From: Alloalcanivorax venustensis ISO4
GTDB taxonomy: Bacteria; Pseudomonadota; Gammaproteobacteria; Pseudomonadales; Alcanivoracaceae
Direction of reading: 5' to 3'
Length of the DNA: 64,000 nt
NCBI RefSeq assembly: GCF_015356855.1
Contig: NZ_ARXR01000011.1
Coordinates: 1-64,000 of the forward strand
The translations under genes and the position numbers were made by a program. Position 1 is the stretch's first letter. Each line of letters opens with the position of its first letter. Under the pieces are notes generated by a model. It saw only the letters and a program-made list of their open reading frames with translations, made no database searches and was not told where the DNA came from. Positions 46,326-56,441 of the stretch are shown here, piece after piece.

Positions 46326-46662
46326 CTATTAGTATTTTTGGGTATCCGGTTGTTGAGTGTCTGGAGTATCTGGTTGATTTCGAGGGTTGGCAGACAAACG
46401 TGGAAAATCCGCCACATGCCATCCAACCCTAATTCTCACAAAGCGTGGGCCGAAGTCGATGTTTGCGAGCTCATTGGCATCAGAGGTGAGCCGGTTCGCA
46501 GCTAATCTGGGCCCAACCGGGTGCCCGTTCTCACCCAATGTGGTCCCACTGCTCGGGGTAATTGCGGGCCCGACAGATTAGCTTTGTGAGCCACTACAGA
46601 TACCTGTCCATCGTGCTCTGAGTGCTTCCGGGCAGCGTAGCCAGCCGCGACCACGCTAACCA
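46326..46662. other. Non-coding stretch between the hemoglobin gene and tnpS
   Basis: No gene is seen. It holds several inverted repeats: AGGGTTGG/CCAACCCT (46383-46390 / 46423-46430), CTCACAAAGC/GCTTTGTGAG (46435-46444 / 46581-46590) and AGCTAATCTG/CAGATTAGCT (46500-46509 / 46574-46583). Confidence 0.6.
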
Positions 46663-47652
46663 TTAGTCGGTGTCCCGGATCAACCTGGCGACTTTGGTCA
46701 GTAGAGTGCTTGCGGCGTTGTCCGTAAATTGCTGCCCTTCCTCGATGTAGCCCCGCACCGTTCCGTCATGCTTCCAGCCGCCCTGGCGCTTGATCTGCGC
46801 AAAGTCGACCTTCTCCCGCGCGGCGGCGGTGGATAGACCGCGCCGGAAGCTGTGACTGCTCAGGGTCGGCACGAAGTCCAGGCCGCAGGTTCCCCCGAGC
46901 GCCTTCAGGATACGGTTCACCGACCCGCCTGAGAGGGCGTGGGGTTGCAACCGATCCCAGCGGTTGACGGCTCGAAAGACGGGGCCTTCATGAATATCGG
47001 CATGCTGTAGCCAGTTTTCGAGGGCACTGACCGGGCAGACCGGTCCGTTGCCCCGAGGCAGGGCCCGCTTCAGGCCTTCACCGTGAGGGTCTGTTTTGGA
47101 GCGTGGCAGAGTCACCACCAGTCCTTCCGGCTCCCACGACAAGTGCTTCACCTCAATCGTCACCAATTCACTGCGGCGAAACGCCCCAAAAAAACCGACC
47201 TGCAGCAGGGCCCAGTCGCGATGCTTCTTGAGCGAGTCAGGCTGCTGCTGGAGCGTTTGCAGGAAGGCCGCAATGTGTTCGAGGCGCAGCGCCCGGGCTT
47301 GCCGTTTCGGCCGGCCATGGGCGCGACGAATCCCTTCCAATGTTTTGCGCACGCCAGGGTCCCTAGCGGGATCACGCAATCCCTGAGTCTGGTGCCAGCG
47401 CCCCAGGGCTGTCAGGTAGACATCCAGCGTGCGAGGATTAAGCGCGGCGGCCTGATCGGACAGGTAGGCCGCCAGGGTCGCCGGCTGTGTCGGGAGGCGT
47501 CCGCCCCAGCGCTCAAAGCTGCGAATGGCCGCACGGTAGGTCCGGCGCGTGTTGTCGGTGGTGGCCATGTGGATGTACCGATTAGCCGAATCGGCCAACA
47601 CGGTCTTGTCCGCATTACGTAATGGGGACCTGGCGGTGGGTTTTGGATCCAT
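46663..47652 (-). CDS. tnpS: Tyrosine recombinase, cointegrate resolvase TnpS
   Basis: A 329-residue tyrosine recombinase. The N-terminal SAM-like core-binding domain (DNTRRTYRAAIRSFERW) is followed by the catalytic domain with Arg in FRRSELV, Lys in RSKTD, HSFRRG, GGWKHD and the nucleophile Tyr in RGYIEEGQ. The start MDPKPTA has a GGAG upstream. Its divergent pairing with a coiled-coil KfrA-like gene inside a Tn4651-type transposon identifies it as the cointegrate resolvase and not a phage integrase. Confidence 0.85.
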   Translation of the reverse strand: MDPKPTARSPLRNADKTVLADSANRYIHMATTDNTRRTYRAAIRSFERWGGRLPTQPATLAAYLSDQAAALNPRTLDVYLTALGRWHQTQGLRDPARDPGVRKTLEGIRRAHGRPKRQARALRLEHIAAFLQTLQQQPDSLKKHRDWALLQVGFFGAFRRSELVTIEVKHLSWEPEGLVVTLPRSKTDPHGEGLKRALPRGNGPVCPVSALENWLQHADIHEGPVFRAVNRWDRLQPHALSGGSVNRILKALGGTCGLDFVPTLSSHSFRRGLSTAAAREKVDFAQIKRQGGWKHDGTVRGYIEEGQQFTDNAASTLLTKVARLIRDTD

Positions 47653-47732
47653 GACCGCTCCAATTCGAGGCGTGCTTTCAAGAGCCGCTGATGTACCGGC
47701 GTTACAGGGGCAGGATAGAACAGACCACACAC

Positions 47733-47764
47733 TAACGCACGTTAATGCTCTTTAACGTGCGTTA
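47733..47764. repeat. Candidate resolution site core (rst)
   Basis: A 13-bp perfect inverted repeat TAACGCACGTTAA / TTAACGTGCGTTA with a six-base spacer, in the gap between tnpS and tnpT. The size matches a tyrosine-recombinase core. Nearby are AATTAAC-TTT-GTTAATT (about 47773-47790) and TAACGT...ACGTTA (about 47801-47825), possible TnpT sites. Confidence 0.7.
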
Positions 47765-47826
47765 TGTTTCTTAAATTAACTTTGTTAATTATCTCATAAA
47801 TAACGTAATATTACATATCACGTTAT

Positions 47827-48903
47827 ATGAAAAAAATGAGGCATGTCATGGCCCGCGCCGGAATTACCTACCAGGATGTCGCCAACGCTGCGCAACGCGT
47901 CCGCCAACGCGGTGACGAGCCTACTGTCGACCGGGTGCGATCGGAACTCGGTACCGGCAGTCGCAGCACGCTTGGGCCAATGCTGAAACGTTGGAAAACA
48001 GGCAGCGAAGCCGCAGCGCATCTGAACGGACTCCCGGCTGACTTGGTGGCCGCCGTGAAAGCCCTGCATGAGCGAGCTCAATACGCGGCCGATGAACGTA
48101 TTACGCAGGAGCGCGAAGCGCACCAGACGCTGGAACAGCAATGGCGCACCGAGCTGGAAGAGGTGCGGCAGCGGTGCGAGTCACTGGAAGAGCAACGCTG
48201 CGGACTGGAGAAGGCCAATGAAGCGCTTCGCAACGAAAGCGATGCCCAGGCCCACGCTCTGCAACAGGAACAGCACCGGGCGGCCTCACTCACGTCCAAA
48301 CTGGAGGCAAGTCAGGAGAAACTCAGTGAGACCACTGCAACCGTCCAAGAGATGAAGCAGGAAAACCGCGATATCCGCAGCCATTTCGAGCACTACCAGC
48401 AGGAGATTGCCGAGGATCGCCGTCATGAACGGGATCAGTTTCACAGGACCCAGTCAGGACTGGAGGGTCAGGTGGATCAGCTGACGCAGCAGCTCCGTTC
48501 CAGCGAACAGGATCGCGACACGCTGAGACAACATCGCGACCAAATAAACCAGCGCTATAAGGCCAGTCAGGATCACGCTGAAAACTTGAAAGAAAAGTTG
48601 CACGCGAGCCAGGCCGTCATAACACAATGGGCAACGCGAACAGAAACGCTGGAAGCGACAGTCGACCGCCTCCAGCTGGAGCGAGATAGCGACGCCGAAC
48701 ACCGGGAGAAGCTTGGTGCGGCCCTAACGGATTCTGAAAAACATCTCGCGGCCTGCCAGCAGCGGATCTCCGACCTCAGAGAGCGCGTGGCAGCGGCTGA
48801 CGACCGAAACCAGTTCCTCAACGATCAGAACCGCGAATTACTCCAGGAGAAAGCTGTCCTCCAGGGTCAATTGAAACAACTTCAAACAAGCCTGGCTAAA
48901 TAG
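47827..48903 (+). CDS. tnpT: KfrA-like coiled-coil protein TnpT
   Basis: A 358-residue protein. Residues 10-60 resemble the KfrA N-terminal DNA-binding domain (DEPTVDRVRSELGTGSRSTLGPMLKRW, by its GSRSTLGPMLKRW core). The rest is a long, uninterrupted coiled coil rich in Glu, Gln and Arg. In Tn4651 TnpT assists TnpS at rst. A later ATG at 47848 is preceded by GAGG and may be the true start. Confidence 0.8.
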   Translation: MKKMRHVMARAGITYQDVANAAQRVRQRGDEPTVDRVRSELGTGSRSTLGPMLKRWKTGSEAAAHLNGLPADLVAAVKALHERAQYAADERITQEREAHQTLEQQWRTELEEVRQRCESLEEQRCGLEKANEALRNESDAQAHALQQEQHRAASLTSKLEASQEKLSETTATVQEMKQENRDIRSHFEHYQQEIAEDRRHERDQFHRTQSGLEGQVDQLTQQLRSSEQDRDTLRQHRDQINQRYKASQDHAENLKEKLHASQAVITQWATRTETLEATVDRLQLERDSDAEHREKLGAALTDSEKHLAACQQRISDLRERVAAADDRNQFLNDQNRELLQEKAVLQGQLKQLQTSLAK

Positions 48904-49031
48904 CCGGTGATTGACGGCCCGATCAGCCCTGAGAGTTGCAAGCAATGCCACTCGCGCAAGGAGAAGTTAGATGTCTACCGTGATCTTTGGCAGGCTGCGA
49001 TAGTTTAGGGTTTGTAAAACAGATGGTTAAC

Positions 49032-49070
49032 GGGCTTTTTGGAGGATTTCGTCAGAATCGTTGCCGTTCC
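49032..49070 (-). repeat. Right terminal inverted repeat of the transposon
   Basis: Complement begins GGAACGGCAACG and matches the left repeat at 34 of 39 positions. The outer four bases differ at two positions from the left end. Confidence 0.85.
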
Positions 49071-49540
49071 TGCATAAACGACAATGATTCCCTTTATCGG
49101 CGGCGCCGGGATTAACGCAGCTCGCCCGAAACGGGTCAAGCGGACAGCCCAAGCCTAATGGTTTCCCATGAAAGACCCGCGAAGGCCGGCGAATGTCACC
49201 CGCTAATAAAATAGAAACGACCTCAGGTATGCTTTCCAAGCCAATGATTTATATGGAGTCGCCGCCTAATGGTGCGACCTTAAGTTTCGTCATATGAAGT
49301 CCGAACCTGTCGAGCGGAACGCTCGCAGTGCAGACCCGGCACCGGCCTGGGGGCGGCCCCGGGGACAAGCCGGAACCGCCGAAAGGACGGGGATTCTGAG
49401 AGCGCTTCGTCCCACCGGCCCAGATTCATGACTACGTGTAATGTATATTATGTTAAATAGAAGATAACGAATCGAACAGGTATGAATCCAAGCCCCAGGG
49501 CCTTCCCTTTGCATCCGGGGCTTCCATTCGTCGGGCTCGC
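49071..49540. other. Unassigned 470 bp between the transposon and the chromosome
   Basis: No convincing gene. Short open frames here lack ribosome sites and family features. It contains no ccoN sequence that I can recognise. AAGCCCC/GGGGCTT (49490-49496 / 49517-49523) could form a weak hairpin after the hydrolase gene. Confidence 0.5.
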
Positions 49541-50446
49541 TCAGGCTCCCGGTGTTCCCCTTGGCGGGCAATGCGCTTTCAGAAACTCGATCTGGTCCGC
49601 CACCACTTGCTCGAACGCCTCGCCCACATAGATCTCGAAATGCCCCGCCTGATACCGCCTGATCTCATGGCGCGGCACGCGGCTCGCGTGGCGGAGCGTC
49701 TGTTTGGCCGGCGCCACGGTGTCGTTGTCACACACGCAGAAGAACACCGGCGCCCTTATGCCGGCGGCCTTGCGGCCCGGATAATAGCGGATAATGTCCA
49801 GGGCGAAGCGCGCGGCGGCTTCATTGCGAATCCGGGCGCCCTCGGGAACCAGGTTCATGTACCCGTCCCAGACGTCCGGTGCCGTCATCAGCGCGGTGTC
49901 GCCGGGGCGCCCGGCCACGGCGACCATCACCGGGGCGGCGCCCACCAAGGCGCTAAGGCGATCGCGCAGTGCCTTGGCCGTCAGTTTCGCGGAGACCAGC
50001 GGTTCCGTGGCCAGGGTCGACGCCAGCCCGTCGGTGAACGGACATTGGGAGATCACCGCCGCGATGCGCGGATCGTCGGCGGCGGTGGCCAGCACATGGC
50101 CACCGGAAAAGGACGTGCCCCACAGGATCACCCGATCCGGGTCCACCTGCGCGAGGCCACGGGCGTGCTCGATGGCCGCCTTCCAGTCCTGAAGCTGCTT
50201 TTTGATGTCCAGCAATTGGCGGGGTTCGCCGTCGCTGTCGCCGAAATGACGATAGTCGAACAGCAGGCAGGCGTAGCCCTCGGCCACGAACCGCTCGGCG
50301 AAGGCCGGCAGCCGCATGTTGCGGGTGCCGCCCAGGCCGTGGGCCATGACCATGATCGGTGCGCGGCCGGCAGTATCGGGCAGGTAGAGGTCGCCTCGAC
50401 AGGTTACACCCGCGGATCGGAATTGGATCGCTGTTACGGACGTCAT
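49541..50446 (-). CDS. Alpha/beta hydrolase, YcjY/dienelactone-like
   Basis: A 301-residue cytosolic hydrolase: HGLGGTRNMRL, LLFDYRHFGDSDGEPRQLL, nucleophile Ser in LWGTSFSGGHV, acid in CDNDTVAP and His in YQAGHFEIY. The pattern matches S9-like/dienelactone-hydrolase-type proteins such as YcjY. Substrate unknown. It is the first chromosomal gene right of the transposon. Confidence 0.82.
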   Translation of the reverse strand: MTSVTAIQFRSAGVTCRGDLYLPDTAGRAPIMVMAHGLGGTRNMRLPAFAERFVAEGYACLLFDYRHFGDSDGEPRQLLDIKKQLQDWKAAIEHARGLAQVDPDRVILWGTSFSGGHVLATAADDPRIAAVISQCPFTDGLASTLATEPLVSAKLTAKALRDRLSALVGAAPVMVAVAGRPGDTALMTAPDVWDGYMNLVPEGARIRNEAAARFALDIIRYYPGRKAAGIRAPVFFCVCDNDTVAPAKQTLRHASRVPRHEIRRYQAGHFEIYVGEAFEQVVADQIEFLKAHCPPRGTPGA

Positions 50447-50474
50447 CGCCCTGCCCCCCTTAAAGTCTCAACGC

Positions 50475-51746
50475 CTAAAGTTCGGCCACCGCCGCCATGG
50501 CACGGGTCAGCTGGCTCAGGTCGTCCGGCTCCATGCCGTACGGCGGCATGATGTAGACCAGCTTGCCGAACGGCCGGATCCACACGCCCTGCTCCACCAG
50601 CAGTTTCTGGGTGGCGGCCACGTCGCAGGGTTCTTCCAGCTCCAGCACGCCGATGGCGCCCAGGGCACGCACGTCGGCGACGCCGGAGGCGCCGCGCAGC
50701 GGTTCCAGCTCGCGGCGCAGCTGCGACTGGATCGCCGTCACGCGGCCGCGCCAGTCGTTCTCCAGCAGTTCATCGATGCTGGCGTTGGCCACCGCGCAGG
50801 CCAGCGGATTGCCCATGAAGGTGGGCCCGTGCATCAGCACGCCGGCCTCGCCGTCGCAGATGCCGGCGGCCACGCGGTCGTTGCACAGGGTCGCCGCCAG
50901 GGTCATGTAGCCGCCGGTGAGCGCCTTGCCCAGGCAGAGAATGTCCGGGCAGACACCGGCGTGGTCCATGGCGAACAGTTCGCCGGAGCGGCCGAAGCCG
51001 GTGGCGATTTCGTCGAAAATCAGCAGTACGCCGTGCTCGTCGCACAGACGGCGTGCGCCGCGCAGGTATTCCGGGTGGTAAAAGCGCATGCCACCGGCGC
51101 CCTGCACGATCGGTTCCAGAATCACCGCCGCCACTTCGTGGCCGTGCTGTTCCAGCAGGCCGCGCAGGGAATCCAGATCCCGCTCGTCCCAGTCGTCGTG
51201 GTAGCCCACCGCCGGCGCGTCGGCGAACAGGTGCTTGGGCAGCACCTTGCTGAACAGATGGTGCATGCCGTTGACCGGGTCGCAGGTGGCCATGGCCCCG
51301 AAGGTGTCACCGTGGTAGCCGTTGCGCAGCGCGATCAGACGGTGCTTCTCGGGCTGCCCCTGGCTGAGCCAGTACTGCAGCGCCATCTTGATCGCCACCT
51401 CCACGGACACCGAGCCGCTGTCGGCCAGGAACACCTTGTTGAGCGGTTCCGGCGTCATCCGCACCAGGCGCTTGCCCAGCTCCACCGCCGGCTCGTGGGT
51501 GATGCCACCGAACATCACGTGGGCCATTTTGTCGATCTGGTCCTTGGCCGCCTGGTTCAGACGCGGATGGTTGTAGCCGTGGATCGCCGCCCACCAGGAC
51601 GACATGCCGTCGATCAGCGTGCGGCCGTCTTCCAGCTCCAGGCGGACTCCGTCGGCGCGCGCCACCGGGTAGGTGGGCAGCGGCTTGGAGGTGGAGGTAT
51701 AGGGGTGCCAGAGGTGGTCACGGTCGAAATCGAGATCAATGGACAT
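50475..51746 (-). CDS. bioA: Adenosylmethionine-8-amino-7-oxononanoate aminotransferase
   Basis: A 423-residue PLP enzyme of biotin synthesis that uses S-adenosylmethionine to aminate KAPA to DAPA. Marks: [48 protein letters not shown] with the PLP Asp, and [12 protein letters not shown] with the PLP-binding Lys. Start MSIDLDF is chosen over a 13-residue longer reading. It is separated from other bio genes here. Confidence 0.95.
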   Translation of the reverse strand: MSIDLDFDRDHLWHPYTSTSKPLPTYPVARADGVRLELEDGRTLIDGMSSWWAAIHGYNHPRLNQAAKDQIDKMAHVMFGGITHEPAVELGKRLVRMTPEPLNKVFLADSGSVSVEVAIKMALQYWLSQGQPEKHRLIALRNGYHGDTFGAMATCDPVNGMHHLFSKVLPKHLFADAPAVGYHDDWDERDLDSLRGLLEQHGHEVAAVILEPIVQGAGGMRFYHPEYLRGARRLCDEHGVLLIFDEIATGFGRSGELFAMDHAGVCPDILCLGKALTGGYMTLAATLCNDRVAAGICDGEAGVLMHGPTFMGNPLACAVANASIDELLENDWRGRVTAIQSQLRRELEPLRGASGVADVRALGAIGVLELEEPCDVAATQKLLVEQGVWIRPFGKLVYIMPPYGMEPDDLSQLTRAMAAVAEL

Positions 51747-51896
51747 AGTGTGCTCGGGGCCGGTTAGGTGGACGAACCATGCCAATTCCCGGGCCGGGAC
51801 TCAAGCCCGGGTCACGTCGCTCTTTTAAGGCTAAAGATTTTCCCCGCCGGGCCGACAACCCCCAAACCTTGTCACAGCCATTCCTGGTATCCCCTC

Positions 51897-53144
51897 ATGC
51901 TTAGTCAATTCAAGATCGGCGCCCGTCTCGGCGGCGCCTTCGCTGTTATTTTGCTGCTTCTGCTGGCCGCCTCGGGCACCGGCCTGTTCTCGGTCACCCG
52001 GATCGCGGACACCACCCGCGAGGCGCTGGAGACCGACGGCGCCCTGGCGTCCAATGCCGGCGTGGTGCGGCGTCTGGCACTGGAGCTGCGCCGTTATGAA
52101 AAGGACGTCTTTATCAATCTGGCGGATTTCCAGGCCCTGAACGGCTATTTCGGCAAATGGAGCGACACCGTCACCCAGCTGAAAAGCGTGCTTGATGAAG
52201 GCGAGGCACTGGCGGTGGTGATCACCCGCAGCATCACCCTGCCCCTCGCCGACGCTCTGGGCGTGGCCCGCCGCATTGCTCAAGGGGACCTGCGCGAGCG
52301 CATCGTCGCCCGCGGGCGCGACGAGCCGGCGCAATTGCTGGCCGCCATGGCGGAAATGAGCGATTCCCTGGTCAAGCTGGTGTCCGCGTTGCGCGGCGCC
52401 AGTGAGACCGTCTATATCGGCGCCAACGAGATCGCCCTGGGCGCCCAGGACCTCTCCTCCCGCACCGAGGAGCAGGCCGCCGCGCTGCAGGAGACCGCCG
52501 CCAGCATGGAGGAGATCAGCGCCACCTCGGAGCACAACGAAAAGAACACCCGCGAGGCCGACCGGCTCGCCGACGCGGCGTCGCGCAGTGCCCAGCACGG
52601 CGGTGAGGAGATGCGCGCCAACATCGACCTTATGGAAAAGGTGGTGGCCAGTTCCAAGAAGATGAACGGCATTATCGCCACCATCGACGATATCGCCTTC
52701 CAGACCAATATCCTGGCGCTGAACGCCTCCGTGGAAGCGGCCCGGGCCGGCGAAAAAGGCCGCGGTTTCGCGGTGGTGGCCAGCGAGGTGCGGCTGCTGG
52801 CCAGCCGCGCCGGGGATTCCGCCGGCGAGATCCGTGCCCTGCTGGAAAGCACCGGCGCGCAGATCGCCACCTGCGCGGATCAGACCCAGCGCAGTGGTGA
52901 AACGCTCAACGGCACCGTGGAGTCGATCAAAAAGCTGGCCGAACTGATGCGCGGCGTGGCGTCCGCCACCACCGAGCAGATCGGCGGCATTCAGCAGATC
53001 AGCACCGCCGTGACGCAGATGGACGCGGTCACCCAGCAGAGCGCGGCGCTGGTGCAGCAATCCAGCAGCGCGGCCGGCTCACTGGAGGATCAGGCCAGCC
53101 ATCTGAAGTCGCTGGTGACTTCATTCCGTATTCCCGAGGCCTAG
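51897..53144 (+). CDS. Methyl-accepting chemotaxis protein with sensor-domain deletion
   Basis: A 415-residue chemoreceptor. A first membrane helix (residues 14-32) and the start of a periplasmic helical domain (to about residue 100) are intact. Then the sequence jumps at [17 protein letters not shown] directly into the HAMP domain. Only a stub (ALAVVI) of the second membrane helix remains and about 100 residues of ligand domain are missing, in frame. The signalling domain is complete, with the hairpin tip [29 protein letters not shown] (by parts). Such a protein has one membrane helix, so normal topology is lost. Confidence 0.85.
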   Translation: MLSQFKIGARLGGAFAVILLLLLAASGTGLFSVTRIADTTREALETDGALASNAGVVRRLALELRRYEKDVFINLADFQALNGYFGKWSDTVTQLKSVLDEGEALAVVITRSITLPLADALGVARRIAQGDLRERIVARGRDEPAQLLAAMAEMSDSLVKLVSALRGASETVYIGANEIALGAQDLSSRTEEQAAALQETAASMEEISATSEHNEKNTREADRLADAASRSAQHGGEEMRANIDLMEKVVASSKKMNGIIATIDDIAFQTNILALNASVEAARAGEKGRGFAVVASEVRLLASRAGDSAGEIRALLESTGAQIATCADQTQRSGETLNGTVESIKKLAELMRGVASATTEQIGGIQQISTAVTQMDAVTQQSAALVQQSSSAAGSLEDQASHLKSLVTSFRIPEA

Positions 53145-54052
53145 AACGGGAACGGCGCGGCCAGCCGCGCCAGCACGCCGTAGGCGTCGCCGGGGTTCTT
53201 GGTGCCCGAGATATCCAGATCGAAGACATGGAACAGCGGGAACACCAGCCCCAGGGTGGCCACCGAATCCAGATTGGCGACCAGGTCGTGGCGGTAGCCC
53301 AGCCGTAACCGGGTGCGGTCGGCGGCGCCCCACTGCAGGCGGGCGCCGGCGTAACGGGCGTCCAGGTCGCGCTCCAGGGCCTCGAAGCGGTCCAGGTTGA
53401 GGTTCAGGCGGGTCGGCAGGCCGGCGTACTGAAAGCCGGTGGCCAGTTCCGCGTGGGCCTTCATGGTATAGGGGCTGGCCACCATGCCCGGCCGCCGGTC
53501 CGGGAACAGGTTCTCCACCCGAAGGGCCAGGTCCAGCTCGCCGAACGACCGGCTCAGCCGGGTATCCACGTTAAAGCCCTGCTGCTCGCTCACCGTCACC
53601 GGGCTGTCGAAGGCCGAGCCGAACGTCTCCTGGTGGCTGAGCTCGTAGCTGTAAAGGTCGATGCGGTGGGCCTTGAACGCGGTCTCCAGACGGTAGGCGC
53701 CGCCGGGCGCCCCGAACAGACGCTCCACGGTAAGGCCGGCTTCGTTGGTGATGGTGCCGCTGCCCACCATGCCCTCGGTGTCCGGAAACAGGGCGTTGAA
53801 GCGGCTGTGGCTGCGCGCCACCAGCGCCGAGGACACGCACTGCGTGGGCAGCTGGATACGCGCGCCGGAGCCCGCCTCCAGAAACATTTCGTCCTGCTCC
53901 ACCTGCTGGCGGATCACGCCGTCGTCGTCCAGCCGGGGGCCGGCTTCCACGCTGGTGAGCCCCTGGAACAGGCCCGCGGCGGCGGCCGGCTGGACCAGCA
54001 CGGCCAGCATCAGGGTCCGGATCAGATATTGGCGGATATTGGAGGCGGTCAT
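53141..54052 (-). CDS. Predicted outer-membrane protein (TraF_2-like)
   Basis: A 303-residue protein with signal peptide ending VQPAAAAG and a beta-rich body ending in Phe, as outer-membrane barrels do. The pattern, with alternating short strands and FPDRRPGMV and [29 protein letters not shown] segments (by parts), resembles the conjugal-transfer TraF_2 domain found in chromosomal proteins. Its stop overlaps the convergent chemoreceptor. Function unknown. Confidence 0.65.
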   Translation of the reverse strand: MTASNIRQYLIRTLMLAVLVQPAAAAGLFQGLTSVEAGPRLDDDGVIRQQVEQDEMFLEAGSGARIQLPTQCVSSALVARSHSRFNALFPDTEGMVGSGTITNEAGLTVERLFGAPGGAYRLETAFKAHRIDLYSYELSHQETFGSAFDSPVTVSEQQGFNVDTRLSRSFGELDLALRVENLFPDRRPGMVASPYTMKAHAELATGFQYAGLPTRLNLNLDRFEALERDLDARYAGARLQWGAADRTRLRLGYRHDLVANLDSVATLGLVFPLFHVFDLDISGTKNPGDAYGVLARLAAPFPF

Positions 54053-54220
54053 CGCGGTACTTCAGGGCCGATGCATGGCGGGGCGGAACTCCGCCGTACT
54101 ATGCAGCATGGCGCGCAGGGCGAAAAGGGGGGCACCGCCGGTTTCCATTGCCGGGACCGGCGAACTGCGTTTTCATGGAAACAGCAGCCACCAAGCAGCG
54201 AAAGCAGCGAAGAGACGCGC

Positions 54221-55660
54221 ATGACCTCTGTAGCCGGCAGCGATCGACACCTTTCACCCGGGAAGCGGCCCCTTGGGCACCGCCTGGGCGGAGGCCTTAT
54301 CGCCCTCGCCGCCCTCTGGCTGCTCGCCGCCACCGGCCAGGCGCAACCCCCTTCCCAGCCGTCCAGCGAAGACCGGCCTGAGGTGCGGGTCATGGACCTC
54401 CGGGGCGCCATCGGCCCGGCGGTCAGCGACGGTTTCGTGCGTGCCCTGGAGGACGCCAACCGCGCCGGGGCGGCGCTGTTCGTGGTGCGCCTGGACACGC
54501 CGGGCGGTCTGGATAAGTCGATGCGCGTTATGATCCAGGCGATTCTTGATTCCCGGGTGCCGGTGGCCACCTATGTGTCACCGTCGGGCAGCCGCGCGGC
54601 CAGCGCCGGCACCTACCTGCTCTACGCCTCCCACGTGGCCGCCATGGCCCCGGCCACCAACCTGGGGGCCGCCACGCCGGTGCAGCTGGGCGGTGGCGGC
54701 GCGCCCTCCCCGGCCGGCGACGGCGCCGAGCCGCAAGCCGATGACAAAGTCGAAGACAATGCCTCCGCGCTGCGCCGCAAGCAGGTCAACGACGCCGTGG
54801 CCTATATTCGCGGCCTGGCGGAATTGCGCGGGCGCAACGCGGACTGGGCCGAGCGCGCGGTGCGCGAGGCGGTCAGCCTGACCGCCACCGAGGCCCAGGC
54901 GCAACAGGTGATCGACCTGGTGGCGCCGGATCTGGACGCCCTGCTCGCCCGTCTCGACGGCTTTACCGTCCGTGACGGGGACGCCGAGCGCACCCTGGCG
55001 CTCACCGACTACCGGCTGGTGGAGCTGGAGCCGGACTGGCGCACCCGCTTCCTGGCGGTGATCACCAACCCCAGCATCGCCTACATTCTGATGCTGGTGG
55101 GCATCTACGGGCTGATTCTGGAATTCTCCAACCCCGGTTTCGGCATCCCCGGCGTGCTCGGCGCCATCTGCCTGTTGCTGGCGCTGTACGCGCTGCAGAT
55201 GCTGCCGGTGAGCTATGTGGGCCTGGGATTGATCCTGCTCGGCATCGGCTTGATGGTGGCGGAGGGGTTGTCGCCCAGCTTCGGCGTCCTCGGCGTGGGC
55301 GGCGCCGTGGCCCTGGTGATCGGCTCGATCATGCTGATGGACACGGACCTGCCCGCCTTCCGGGTCGCGGTGCCGGTGATCGCGGCGGTGGGCGTGGGCA
55401 GCCTGGCGCTCACCGGCCTGACGGTGCGGCTGGCGTTCAAGGCCCACGGCCGCCCGGTGGTCACCGGCGGCGACACGCTGATCGGCCAGGATGCCGTGGC
55501 GGCAAACGATTTCGGGCCGGACGGCAACGGCCAGGTGCGCGCCGCCGGCGAACTGTGGCGCGCCACCACTGACGAGGCGGTCCTTGAGGGCGAAACGGTG
55601 ACCATCCGCCGCCGGGACGGCCTCACTCTTCATGTGTCCCGCAAAGGAGACAAACCATGA
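54221..55660 (+). CDS. NfeD-family membrane serine protease
   Basis: A 479-residue protein: signal peptide ending ATGQAQ, a ClpP-like Ser/Lys protease domain ([30 protein letters not shown] with the nucleophile Ser), a block of membrane helices (about residues 285-405) and a C-terminal OB-fold ([13 protein letters not shown]). Such proteins cleave stomatin/slipin partners; a slipin follows, overlapping by 4 bases. The frame is open far upstream of 54221 but that part shadows the opposite-strand gene. Confidence 0.9.
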   Translation: MTSVAGSDRHLSPGKRPLGHRLGGGLIALAALWLLAATGQAQPPSQPSSEDRPEVRVMDLRGAIGPAVSDGFVRALEDANRAGAALFVVRLDTPGGLDKSMRVMIQAILDSRVPVATYVSPSGSRAASAGTYLLYASHVAAMAPATNLGAATPVQLGGGGAPSPAGDGAEPQADDKVEDNASALRRKQVNDAVAYIRGLAELRGRNADWAERAVREAVSLTATEAQAQQVIDLVAPDLDALLARLDGFTVRDGDAERTLALTDYRLVELEPDWRTRFLAVITNPSIAYILMLVGIYGLILEFSNPGFGIPGVLGAICLLLALYALQMLPVSYVGLGLILLGIGLMVAEGLSPSFGVLGVGGAVALVIGSIMLMDTDLPAFRVAVPVIAAVGVGSLALTGLTVRLAFKAHGRPVVTGGDTLIGQDAVAANDFGPDGNGQVRAAGELWRATTDEAVLEGETVTIRRRDGLTLHVSRKGDKP

Positions 55661-56406
55661 TCTTCCAATATTTCTGGATTGCGCTGGCGATTCTGGTCGT
55701 CGGCTTCGTGGTCAGCATGTTCCGCATTCTCCGCGAGTACGAGCGCGGCGTGATCTTCATGCTGGGCCGCTATCACAAGGTGAAGGGGCCGGGGCTGATT
55801 CTGGTGATCCCGGTGATTCAGCAGATGGTGAAGGTGGACCTGCGGGTGCGGGTGCTGGACGTGCCCAGCCAGGACGTGATCTCCCGCGACAACGTCTCGG
55901 TGAAGGTCAACGCGGTGCTCTACTTCCGCGTGGTCGACCCGGAACGGGCGGTGATCAACGTGGAGGACTTCTACGACGCCACCAGCCAGCTCTCGCAAAC
56001 CACCCTGCGCTCGGTGCTGGGCAAGCACGAGCTGGATGAAATGCTCGCCTCCCGGGACGAGTTGAACCGGGACATCCAGGAAATCCTCGACGAGCAGACC
56101 GATCCCTGGGGCATCAAGGTGGCCAACGTGGAGATCAAACACGTGGACCTGGACGAGGACATGGTGCGGGTGATCGCCCGCCAGGCGGAAGCGGAGCGGG
56201 TGCGGCGCGCCAAGGTGATTCACGCCAACGGCGAGAAAGAGGCCTCGGAAGTCCTGCTGGACGCGGCACGCACCCTGTCGTCACAGCCCCAGGCGCTGCA
56301 ACTGCGCTATCTGCAGACCCTCACCGAGGTGGCCAACGAGCGCACCACCACGGTGGTCTTCCCGCTGCCGATGGATATGATCGACAGCTTTTTGAAGAAG
56401 GACTGA
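55657..56406 (+). CDS. Slipin / SPFH (band 7) membrane protein
   Basis: A 249-residue stomatin-like protein: N-terminal membrane helix, then the SPFH domain ([22 protein letters not shown], by parts; [24 protein letters not shown]) and a C-terminal coiled segment with [10 protein letters not shown]. It forms oligomers at the inner membrane and is the expected substrate/partner of the NfeD protease. Confidence 0.92.
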   Translation: MIFQYFWIALAILVVGFVVSMFRILREYERGVIFMLGRYHKVKGPGLILVIPVIQQMVKVDLRVRVLDVPSQDVISRDNVSVKVNAVLYFRVVDPERAVINVEDFYDATSQLSQTTLRSVLGKHELDEMLASRDELNRDIQEILDEQTDPWGIKVANVEIKHVDLDEDMVRVIARQAEAERVRRAKVIHANGEKEASEVLLDAARTLSSQPQALQLRYLQTLTEVANERTTTVVFPLPMDMIDSFLKKD

Positions 56407-56441
56407 CGGACCTGGTTACTCAGCTCTTATTTACTTAGCTC

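Noticed and set aside
46663-47652. Prophage or integron integrase
   Set aside because: No phage genes, att site or gene cassettes are near. The divergent KfrA-like coiled-coil gene, the Tn3-type transposase and the terminal repeats make it the TnpS resolvase.
49290-49571. 93-codon minus-strand frame next to the transposon
   Set aside because: No ribosome site, no family features and mixed composition; treated as non-coding.
53453-54220. N-terminal extension of the NfeD gene
   Set aside because: The frame is open for 256 more codons, but it shadows the outer-membrane protein on the other strand, and a signal peptide starts at 54221.
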